From Steromphala cineraria (Eukaryota > Mollusca > Gastropoda > Trochida > Trochidae), in contig OU744730.1 of assembly GCA_916613615.1 (NCBI GenBank), positions 21,702,406 to 21,766,405 on the forward strand: 64,000 nt of DNA. Reading direction: 5' to 3'. Position numbers and translations under genes: made by a program. Below, one piece after another: positions 34,901 to 46,900 of this stretch (position 1 is the first letter of the stretch; each line of letters starts with the position of its first letter). The notes beneath the pieces were generated by a model. That model saw nothing but the letters and a program-made list of their open reading frames with translations. It had not been told where the DNA came from and ran no database searches.

Positions 34901-37900
34901 TGTTTTGCACAACTGTTCTGTGCATCTGTTATAGGTACCAATATAGACAGCTTGGTGGACTGAATGCAATGTAGATAAAGTGCTTTTAAAGGACACAAAT
35001 ATCATATATCAAAAGTTGACATATCATAACTTTATATGTCTCCACCTTGAGTTGAACCTGGTCATTTTGGGTTATGAGGGTGACATGCAAGCATACGACA
35101 TGTGCTTCAATTTGTTAACTCTTGTTCATTATCCTTGACAGACGTCACAAACCGTCAGGAGGGTGGTCTTCAGGACGTCTGTATTGAAGTTCTCCACCTC
35201 TTGCTCGCCCATCTAGAGAGAGGAAAGGATCACTTCGGTATCGGCAACGAGCAGAAGGAAGCCTTTCTCAAGACACTACGAAGAGGTAAGATCCTTGTTT
35301 AGAGAAGAAGTCCAATAATGTTGATCATGTTTGAATAGATGATTCATTTTACACACCATTGACACAGATTTTCTATGCATGCATTCCCTGGATTTTGTAA
35401 TTTCTGGTAGATCTATTTTTTATTGAAAAAAGATTTTCACAAACCTGAAACTTTTGTCTCCATAATAATTAAGAATGGTAAAAATCCCAATATTGTTAAA
35501 GTTAAATCAAATCTGGCCCTGTTAACCTTAGAATATATTAAAAGGGCTATTTGAAGCGCTTTTGTATTTTAATTGCAATGATGATAGCTGAAGTAATGCC
35601 CAAGCGGCGTTCAGCAATAACTCATTACTCACTTGGTTATAAATATTGCAATTATCTTTCAGATTTTCCTAGAGAACGAGCACCAGCAGTTTTAACACCA
35701 CTCCTGTTTCCAAATAACGAAGATATTCCAATTGATAAACTCGCAGATACAGTCAACATGCCTAAATCAATGGTATGTGATGTTTGTTTTCCTTTCAAAA
35801 TCTTTAACACTTGGATGTTGTTAATCAATTCATATTCAAAGCATAAATCTATAGCTTTTGAATTTTATATTAAATTTTTTTTTAACCATAGTGGTTGTTT
35901 TGAAATTTTATTGCTTGCCAATGTGTGTATCAAGAGAGTTTCTATTTCAGATGGAGGCTTCACTTGCAGACATGATTCTAGAAGCTGGTTACAGCTGCAC
36001 AGCTACGTAAGTATCGTTCAGCTGCCTAATTTAATATAATTGCATTACTCCCTGATGTGTTTGTGTTGTGCAGAATTTGTTTATTTTTTTGTTGATTTAA
36101 GGGTATCATTGATTGGCATTCTAAAGTTGGTGTGATGAACAATAAGGACAAACTCTTATGGATATACAACATCTTAATTCTGTGTAAGCTACGTTCGACA
36201 TAGATTCTAATGACAATGACAGAATAATGATGTTGCATACATAAGACTTGTCCTTTTTGATAGCAGTTTAGAAATATTTTGAGTGCATTGTTGAGAGCAT
36301 ACCTATCAAGTTTGAATTGAAATGCATGACTCTCTTAGCAACTTTCTTTTATTGAGAGTCATGTAAGAAGATTGTGATGTATTCAGTGTACTACCTTAGG
36401 TTTGTTAGATAATAAGCTTGCCTAGGTCTAGCTACCTTACCCTCAGAATATTCTGTGAACAGAGGTTTACTTGACTCTTGACTATAGTCAAGACAAGCAT
36501 TACATTTTCTACTTCACAAGTATGCTAGTTCAAATTACTGCCTACATGATTCAGGCTAAGGGACAGTGTTGATTTTCCTGTCCTATGACTAGCTGCGGTG
36601 ATGTATATGAAGTACTCATAGGAATGGAGCTGAAGTCCAAATGATTGGAAGGTATATTTCTATTTCAGTGTTGAGGAATGTCGGAACCACCTACTGCAGT
36701 TTGGTTTCAAAGAACTAACACCTGCTGCTGTTGCTCGAGTTCTTGGGATGATGGCCCACACACCAACTGGGCTTGGAGAATCACAACCAGCACCGGTATG
36801 TCTTTACAATGAGGACAATGTGAATTTTCAGTGCAATAATTTCATTATGGTAGCTCTTTGTCACAAAGGAAACCATCCTGGTACATCAGCTTTAATGCCT
36901 CTGCATTCCTGATATCCATTGATATGAGTTGAATCATTGAAGTAGGTGTAATTTACATTGTTAAATCAATTTCCAAATCTATCTGTAATCAAAGGAATTT
37001 GATTGTTTTGTTACTTTAAGACATCAGTGGCTGTGGGCAGCGGCTGGGACAAAGACAGAATGGACACCCCAGGTGTAACAACTTGGAATGTGGAAATCTT
37101 TGTTCAAGTTGTCAAAGATCTTGTAAGTTTACATGTTGGTTAGCATTTTCATTGTGGTACTCCAAAATATATTTTAATCATATTTCATTACTTGATATGA
37201 GTTCATATGATTTCACTGAGTTCATATTTGAAAAGGTAAATAAATATATAAATTCTTTTTTTATGCAGCACACTATTTCATTGAAATCTGTAATGAACTG
37301 AAAAAAATTGACACCTTACTCAACACTAAATAAAACCTTGTCGACTCTTATAAAAATATAGGTCCAAGATATTTGAATTTTGAAGGGACAAAAAGTTGAA
37401 TTAAAATGTATTGATGAAAATAATTCCAACCTAATCCCTTTTGCAGGCCCCCCACCTGAACTGGAAGGAAGTAGTTAGCCAGCAAGATCACAAGGGCTTC
37501 TACGTGACCAACAAGAAGGGTCTTCAGCTTCTCATCAAGGGACTCTTCAGAGGCTTGCAGGACCTCTTTCCTGTAGAATACATCTTCAAACAGTGGACAA
37601 ACACAGAAGGACAGGTAACAGTCATCAGTGTTCTTCTATGCATTCATTTCATTTGATCTAATCATCTGTATACATTGGCCCCCTTAACATGGTAATTTGT
37701 TACCGAAGTAGAGAATTCCTTCTGGTTAATGATGTTTCGACAGTGACATGCGATGCATTAGATATCAGGCTGTCATTGGGTATGTAATATTGAGGTTGCT
37801 ACTGGCTTAAACACTTTCTCCATGCTGTTCTGCTGAAATGAATATCCTTGGCAGGTTTCTCTGGTTTAGCAGGTTTTCGGTTGTTCTCTCAATAGTTTTT

Positions 37901-40900
37901 AACGAAATCTTGTAAACTTTGACCCCCTCTTATCTATTTAGATTTTCGCCCGTATCGTGGATAATTCCGTGGAGTTTACAAGCCAGGTTTTGTTGTGTAC
38001 ATATTTCTGTGTCATAAATGAAGATCGTCTCTTCTTCCAGTTGTCATTCATCATCCAGTCACTGAGGAACCCGGAAGTGTTCAGTTTTGCTGATTACCCT
38101 GGCGACCCTGTAGTGATAGACATCCTCAAATCAACACCAAGTGATGACGACAGAGAAATAGCCACATGGTGAGTGGTTGTTGAGAATCAATGTTGTATGG
38201 TTATGGATAATTCAAAGGAATTTCATATTGTTGGATATTTTAATCAATTAGACTTGCAAATTTCTCATTTCTTTCCAAACTAGTAAGGTCAAAAATCAAT
38301 GTTTTTATCTTTGATATTTTTTTAAATATTAAGCATTTTGCAAGCTTTAGCTTACATATATGTATTGTCCTTGAAATTTAAAGGTTCACTGATTTAAGAT
38401 TACTTCCCTGTTGCACTTTCATTATTAATGTTGTTAAGCTTATCAGATTATGCTCATCAAACACTAATATAATTTATTCAATTCATGCGATCAACGTTTT
38501 TTACTGAAAACGTACCTGTTATTTTATCAGATAGATAATCCAACTCATAAATCTTGTATATTTCAGGAAATCACTTAACCTAGTAGAAACGCTATTGCGT
38601 CTAGCTGATGCAGGTCACTATCAGCCTGTGTGGGAGCTGTTCAAATACCCTTCACAGAAGTGTCCAGATATTCTAGTCCTTGCACTGCTACAGACAACAG
38701 TGAGTCCTGATTTTCTTATCCTTCATTTCTTGATAAATATAGAAATATTTTTAAGCATCATTTTAATTTTTCAAAATGTTTTTCATACTATTCAACATCT
38801 TATCTCCAAATTGGGATCATAGTAATCATTGAATACCTGCTTGATAATAACTTGAAGAGAAACTAGAATGGATTCCTAAATTGTTCGTAGTAATGAAAAT
38901 GTGAAGTTTTGAATCATTATAAGGACAGTTTCATACTTAACTCGTACTGCACAGTGAGCCTTGGGTGCACTTGGTGAAATTCACACAATTATTGAAAAGG
39001 ACACCAAATGATTTAATACATTTCTAGAAATGATTACACATATTACAGAGTTAGCATAAGCCTGTGACACACTTGCTATATTGGTTTCACCAAGTTACTG
39101 TGTTTGTTTCAGCCATCATGGAACACAATGAAACAAGAGCTTATATCTACATTGATGCCCATTTTCCTTGGTAGTCACGCAAACTCAGCGGTCGTTCTTC
39201 ACTACGCATGGCATCATCAGGTAAAAATGTTAACTCCTTTTCACGTCTCTTTTAGTAATTTTTTCTTTTACCATTGCTCTAAGGCTACCTTAGTGACCCA
39301 AGGTCACCTTAACATTTTGTTCGTACCTTAAATCATTATGTTTTTATTATACATCCAATGCAAGGTATACATTACAATCTTTAACCACGGCAAAGCTGAT
39401 GAAGATTTGCAACAAGGGTTGAATTATCAAGTGTTTGTGAGCATTTTTTAGAGGAAAGAAGTAACGAAGCAACTACAAATGGTAGAATATTCAGATAATT
39501 CTCCACTGGTTTAATGCCGAAGATGTATCAAAAACGGATTTTTGATTTTCCTATTTTAGGGTCACTCAAGCACCATCCGTACATTGATCATGCACTCAAT
39601 GGCAGAGTGGTACATGCGAGGAGAACCTCACGATCAGACCCGACTCTCGCGTATCTTAGATGTAGCACAGGATCTCAAGGTGAGAACCATATCAACTGAT
39701 GATCACCATCTTCTGCATGTTTCATTATTTAGCTATTCAAACATGAATCAACATTTTATAAGTTTAATTGGTAATGAATATTTTAATGCATATGACTAAC
39801 AGGATATGTTTGGAAATGGCATTTTGATGAAAAAACTGCCACTGTGTTGACAGTATGTTAGTAAGAAAGTCAAATTTACCAAATTTTTATTTATTTCATT
39901 TCATCACTACGATCTAGACATAAATCTGATTGCTTTTCTAATCAATGACGAAACTGAAAATCATACATGTTTTGGGGAAGAGACATCGTTTCCTAGCATT
40001 TGTTATCAGATTATGTATTCACCTTTCAGGCTCTCTCCATGTTGCTGAATGCCAGCCCATTTGCATTTGTGATTGACCTTGCCTGTCTTGCCTCGAGACG
40101 AGAATACCTCAAACTGGACAAGTGGCTCACAGACAAGATTTCTGAACACAAGGTGAGAATTATTTGTTATTTTGAGTCATCTCAATGCCATTGTTGGTTT
40201 GTCATTTTGAAACTGTTTTCATAGATGTTTTACAAATGAAAATTGAATGTGTTAATACTTATCTTTGTGGAAAAGTGAAATGAACTGAACAAGTTTCGGG
40301 GCAGTGATTTCAAATATTGGAAATGTTCGAGCTGAGGTCGTCATTACCCAATGATATGTCACTTACAACCATTCCATTAAATAATCTAGCCTCAGCTTGT
40401 TCCCTTTTGATCTATTGTGTTTTTTAACTTAATTATCTCTTTTTCATTTTGAGTTTCAGGAACCGTTCATCCAGGCCTGCGTGACGTTTTTGAAGCGACG
40501 GTGTCCACAGTTAGTGGCTAACCAGTTAAAGGAAGAACTGCCCCAGCTAAAGAGTCAACAGCTTCCTCCAGACACCATCGCAACCATGCTCACATGCCTC
40601 AAGAACTTAGCCAGGTCAGACAGGTTAATGCTTGAAATATTCTTTTCACATGCAAATTTTCTCTTGGGGTCATTAGCGTAAAACAATGTATGACATTTGG
40701 AGTTGTATTAGCCTAATCTGCTCTTACTTCATCTTTCACGGACCACAGGCACAAACAGATATATTGTTGACAGAATTGTACCTTCAAAACCCCAAAATAT
40801 ATTACCTTGTGAACACTAAGTGTTTCAGCCATGTGTTTGAAGAGTTGCTAAATTGGAGCTATTCAGCAACTTGAGGGTTGAGAATTGCTGAACTTTTCAC

Positions 40901-43900
40901 ATAAATGTTTCCAATGTTATATTTTGATGACAGATTTTAACCTTCAAAAATACAATTGCACTAAAGAACCTATATTTGTGTTTTAGCCATGTGTCCCAAG
41001 AGCTGTCGGAGGCAATCACATCAATGTTTGCCAATGCCAGTGTGATACTGAACCGACCGAGACAGGGCCCTCCAGGGGTTGTGGGACCAAACCAGCCTCC
41101 CCAACAAGCACCCTCAAACTTCCCTCCCTCTGGCATGGTCAACCCGGTACGTTTCTCTTCTCTGGGCTTCTTTCTTGTTTACTCCAAAGACTTCTTCATC
41201 GTATAACCTGGAAAGAATAATTTAAACTGCTCATTGATTTCGATATCTCAAGTAAATTTTGAGATGTTTATGGTAAATTAAAATGTTAACAATGAAACAC
41301 TTTGATGATCGGTGACTTTATTTCCTGGCAAATACATGCCTCAAAAGCATCCATAAGCTTTATCAATAAATTTTGCGGAAAATTACAAAGCTTTTAAATT
41401 TTAATCTGCAAGAGAGGTAAATGCTTGGTTGTTTGATTGATGAATAACTGACATGCTGTAATCTCCAAAATTGATGCAATTATCCATCTTACTTTGCAAG
41501 CAGATGGATCCGTTGGCAAATATCGGTAACGTGTTGACACCACCAAGCCAATCTGCAGTAGGGACTGGGGCATCATCTGCATTTCCCACCAGCGGTATCA
41601 CATCAGCCTTTCCAACCACAGGCTCATCATCAGCCTTCCCTACAAGTGTATCTTCCTCATTCCCTTCCACTAGTCTATCATCAGCTTTTCCTTCAAGTGG
41701 ATCATCCGCCTTCCCTACCAGTGTCGGATCATCTGCCTTCCCTACCAGTGTCGGATCATCAGCCTTCCCTACCAGTGTCGGATCATCCGCCTTCCCTACC
41801 AGTGTCGGATCATCCGCCTTCCCTACCAGTGTCGGATCATCAGTTTTCCCCACAAGTGGTAGTTCACCTTTCCAAACAAGCGTTGGATCCTCTTTCCCGA
41901 CAAGTGTAGGGTCTGTTTTCCCATCAAGTGGAGGGTCATCAGCTTTCCCCACCAGTGTAGGATCCTCTGCTTTTCCATCAAGCGGATCAACTCCGTTCCC
42001 GTCTGGTTCGGCTGGCTTCCCTTCAGGAGGTTCTTCAGGGTTTCCTCAGTCTCTCGGTGGATCTGTAGCTCCCGGCTCGCCCTCAAAAGGCTTTTCTGGA
42101 ATCTCACAGAACAACACAGCATTCAACCCAATGCAGTCCCTCTCATCACAGTTTCAACGTAATACTTCCATATTTCATTTCTTTGTTTTATTTGGCAAAA
42201 ATGATAGGTGATTTTTAAAAAAGGTGTTAATGATTTTCTCATCACTGATCAACATATACTTCTTACAATTCTTTGTTGTCTTAATTTAATAGATATTTTA
42301 ATGCTTAAGAAATAATAAATGTAAAGATTGTATAGTTTCAAGATAAGGAAAAGTTGATGAAAAGTGTAAATGCTATTTTCACTATGAATGCTTAGGTATC
42401 TCCCTTGAGAACGTGGTTTAAAATCTGCAATAGACTTACTAGAAGTTCCTTTTCATGTTTTGTTTCTTATCTGAAGCTTCGATCTGTATCGTTTAGACCT
42501 GGGACTGCAGACTCCAATCTCGACTGCCATGGGTCCACCAAGAAACCCAGTCAACTCTCTAGCTAACCTCAGTGCACAGGTGGCTGTGAAACAAGGAGCT
42601 TCATCAGCCGACCGCATCAGCACTAGACCCACTGGCAGTAAGTCTAACATCAGAAGTTTACTCTCCTTACTGAACATGGTTGCAATTCTAAGGGCTCTTT
42701 TGTCTAGCTGACCCAATCAGCACTAGAGCTATCGGCAGTAAGTGTTACGTTGTAGAAATCTATAGTCCTTATTGAACATGACTGCCTTTCTCAGGAGTCA
42801 TTTTTGCAAGATATGTCCATAGTTAGGTTTGGTGCTGATTTGATTTGAAAGGTCCTGTTCAGTACTCAATATCCTTTCTTGCTTTTGGGAATTGTTCAGA
42901 AACTTCTGTATTTAAATTCAGTGCATATGGTTTCTCAGGACCTTCTTATACTTTGTAGAATATAGCTTATAATGTTAACATTTGCTAATATTCAAATGTA
43001 TTTGAATGTTTTAAGCAAATAATCTCATTATTGAAAGATTTGGATGGATAGAATTTAGTTAATTCTGGAAGAATTCAGTAGATATTACTACATAAGTGCT
43101 AGAAGTCAATACATAAGATAAGTGATGAAAAATCTACTGCTGATTCCCAGATTAAAATGATGCATATGTAACTTATAGCAGGCCCACCCGGCGACATGTC
43201 AACGATATTCCCGGAGATGACGCAACAGTTCAGTAAGGAGGTGGAAGACAAGGCCAACTCTTACTTCCAACAAATCTATAACCAGCCTCCGCACCCGACC
43301 ATGTCCATAGACGAGGTCCTGGAGATGCTGAAGAGGTTCAAGGACTCTCAGAATAAGATTGAAAGGGTGAGTGTCGACTTTTGATATTCAATGCAAAATA
43401 AGCAAGTGTATTGGATGGTTCAAGGTGTATAATACCATGTAAAACAACTTGTACTGGTTAAAGTTTTGGAATGGAACTTGCTATTTTCAATAATATTGAT
43501 GCAATTAGAGGCTTGAGTATCAATAGTATCTGGACCAGGAATTTATTCAAGGTATGATGCTTCTTATAAAGTTGGGAGCCCTTTCAATGATTTATCCATT
43601 GTGCTTGTAGCATTTATTCTTTTACAAAAAATTAATTCTCGTTACTGTTAACTATGTTGGTGAATTATGTTGCCAAGATAAGGTATTGATTCATTTTCTA
43701 TATTTCATGACCTTGTTTTTAAGAGCCATATCTGTTTCATTCCAGGATGTGTTTGCTTGCATGCTGCGGAATCTGTTCGAGGAATATAGATTCTTTCCCC
43801 AATACCCTGAGAGAGAACTACACACAACAGCCGTTCTCTTTGGTGGCATTATTGAGCAAGGGATTGTTACGTATTGGACACTCGGAATAGCTCTCCGATA

Positions 43901-46900
43901 CATACTGGAAGCACTGAGGAAGCCGTACGGAAGCAAGATGTACTACTTTGGGATAGCAGCTCTCGACAGGTTCAAGACAAGGTAATGCTTTGAATTTGTT
44001 AGTATTTAAGACAAGATTTCTCCATTGAATGTTAATATTGTTGATATTATATAATGGCTATTCTGTCAATCGCTTTGGTTTCTTATGGCATCTTGTGTGA
44101 TCAGATTACGCTCAAGGTTTCAAGTGTTAGTCTTTAATGTCTTTAACCATATTTCTTTGACAAGAGTCTAACCATGTTAAATCAAGTTTGACATGCAATA
44201 TCTTGGGATAATATGTAGAGATGATAAATTTTTGATTGCAGCAGATTTAGTGTGGTAGCAAAGATACCAGACTGGTGTCTTTTATGTTATTATGTATGAC
44301 AATCACTATACTTAAAATTGGCACATGATCTGTAATATCACTATTTTCTATTTCAGATTAAAGGATTACCCACAATACTGCCAGCATCTGGCAGCCATAC
44401 AGCACTTCCAGCAGTTTCCACAGCATCTCATTGAGGTAAATCAAAGTTAGCTTGTGCAATTTTTAAACTTTTCCTCAACTTGTGGGGCCCTCCATTGCAC
44501 CTGCAACCAACCTTAATATTCTGCTGTGATCTCTAAGAATTTCTCCTCTATTCCAGTTCGTGGACTATGGTGCAAGGTCCCAGGAACCACCCCCTATGGC
44601 TCAGACCTCGGGAACCCTGACTCCAACCCTGGGGACAGGTCCCAGCCAGGGACAGTCGGGGAACGCAGGGCAGAGAAGTGATGAGTCAGCAGGAGGGGGT
44701 AGTGGGTCTGGCACCCCGTCAGTGGTGTCTAACGCGGGGGCGGGGTCTGGAACTACCATCGTCAGTACTACAACCACACGCCCTACTCCGGGCCCGGCAT
44801 TTTCCAAGGTTTGTATGATAATTGGGTTGATAAAATTTTGAAATCGATCTTAGCATAAATGCCAATCAATCAATATTAATTGCATTACTTACATTAGTGT
44901 AACATGTAATAAGCATAAGAGTTTACAAAGATTATTCAGCACATGCTAAGGTTGCTTAACATGCCTTCTTTTGACCCCTTTAACATGTAAATCACAATCT
45001 TTAATATAATCCTATTCATCCCTCCTAATGACATGTGCAGCCTTCCATCGCGACTGCCACCAACATCGACACTCTGCTTGCTGGACAAGGGAAGGAAGAG
45101 ATCGCTGTCCCTCCAGAAGCTTTACAAGACAAGGTCTTCTTCATCTTTAACAATCTGTCTCTAGCCAACATGCAACCAAAGGTAAGTAGCTACAGGCTCT
45201 CCCACTTAATATGCTTGATATTGTTTAGTATGTAAGATTATCTTGCCTTTTGAACACTAGAATGAACTCATCAAATTGATGAATCTATGTAAATCATAGT
45301 AGTTTCTTGAATAGGGTTTTGTCTCTCTAACCTGTAGTCTCTTGTAACAATAACTGCTATGACTGTTTATTGATTATCATGGAGTCAAAGTTTCTGATCA
45401 ACCAAATTCTATTCAGGACAAAATGTATATGATATTAAATGGTTACCCTATAGCTTATGCCAGCTGCTAATGGCTGCAATTTTGATCAAGCAGTGCTAAA
45501 CAATAAATCACTCTCTTAGCAACTTATAGAGATATTCTCTTCTCATTTTGCACGCCGCTAATGGATGAAATATTGCCCAAGCAAAACAATAACTCCCTAA
45601 CTCTTCTTATTTGAAAATGTACCAAATGGCTTAAATGCAGTAAACAGTATCTCACTCAAGTGACGTGTGTTTAATCCCAATATCTTGCTGTTTCTCATCA
45701 TAAATGTACTGACGGAGTGTATTTGTTGCCAGGGTGAGGAGTTGAAGGAACAAGTAGGAGAGGAGTACATGCCCTGGTGCTCGCAGTACCTTGTCATGAA
45801 GCGGGCCAGCATCGAACCCAACTTCCACAATCTCTACTCCTGCTTCATCGACGTCCTACAGATACCCAACATGACGCAGACTGTCATCAAAGAAACTTTC
45901 AGGAATATCAAGGTACAGCAGTCATCATCCTTTACTGACATTGCCAGTTTGATTAATTGATTATTTTTATGCCCCCGAATCGGAGATTCCGGGGGTATAT
46001 TGTTTTTCACCTGTCCGTCTGTCTGTCCGTCTGTCCGTCTGTCCGTCTGTCTGTCCGTTTGTCCACAAAAACTTTAACCTTGGTCATAACTTTTGATTGG
46101 CCAGAGCTAGGTCTTTGATACTTGACATATGGATCCCTTGTGATGAGACCTTTCAGATGACACCATGACATTTGACCTTGTGACCTTGACCTTGACACAG
46201 CGAGCCTTTTCCGAAAACTTTAACCTTGGCTATATTTTCTATACTGTCAGTGCTAGGTCTTTGATACTTGACATGTGTATCCCTTGTGATGAGACCTTTC
46301 AGATGACACCATGATATTTGACCTTTTCCGTCCGTCCGTCCGTCTGTCCGTTTGTCCACAAAAACTTTAACCTTGGTCATAACTTTTGATTGGTCAGAGC
46401 TAGCTCTTTGATACTTGACACATGGATCCCTTGTGATGAGACCTTTCAGATGACACCATGACATTTGACCTTGTGACCTTGACCTTGACACAGCGAGCAT
46501 TTTAAACTTTAACCTTGGTCATAACTTTTGATTGGTCAGAGCTAGCTCTTTGATACTTGACATATGGATCCCTTGTGATGAGACCTTTCAGATGACACTA
46601 TGACATTTGACCTTGTGACCTTGACCTTGACACAGCGAGCCTTTTCCGAAAACTTTAACCTTGGCTTTAGTTTCTATACTGTCAGTGCTAGGTCTTTGAT
46701 ACTTGACATGTGTATCCCTTGTGATGAGACCTTTCAGATGACACCATGATATTTGACCTTTTCCGTCCGTCCGTCCGTCCGTCCGTTTGTCCACAAAAAC
46801 TTTAACCTTGGTCGTAACTTTTGATTGGTCAGAGCTAGCTCTTTGATACTTGACATACGGATCCCTTGTGATGAGACCTTTCAGATGACATCATGACATT

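Larger units (their letters stand above)
31905..41146 (+). other. CNOT1 N-terminal region, exons 1-17
   Basis: Exons: 31905-32006, 33196-33303, 34126-34224, 34517-34697, 35142-35285, 35663-35772, 35951-36006, 36669-36795, 37021-37122, 37447-37614, 38041-38168, 38567-38699, 39113-39220, 39560-39679, 40030-40152, 40460-40614, 40987-41146 (residues about 1-708). In known CNOT1 this region docks CNOT10 and CNOT11. Conserved stretches include [23 protein letters not shown] followed by [19 protein letters not shown], and [20 protein letters not shown]. Exon 16 could instead end at 40623, adding three residues in frame. Confidence 0.93.

Noticed and set aside
35551..36039. 162-codon frame across CNOT1 exons 6 and 7
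   Set aside because: It runs through intron sequence between two well-defined exons with good GT-AG borders; only 35663-35772 and 35951-36006 match CNOT1.
41401..41952. 183-codon minus-strand frame with Asp-Pro-Thr-Leu-Val-Gly-Lys repeats
   Set aside because: It is the antisense shadow of the CNOT1 exon-18 minisatellite; the plus strand is conserved CNOT1.
42453..42716. 87-codon minus-strand frame opposite CNOT1 exon 19
   Set aside because: Antisense shadow; it has no recognisable similarity, while the plus strand continues the CNOT1 frame.
46007..46794. Minus-strand frames rich in Arg-Thr-Asp-Gly repeats and [21 protein letters not shown] sequence
   Set aside because: They are translations of the (TCCG)n tract and tandem units of a noncoding cassette seen in several places; predicted proteins of this kind are common annotation artefacts.
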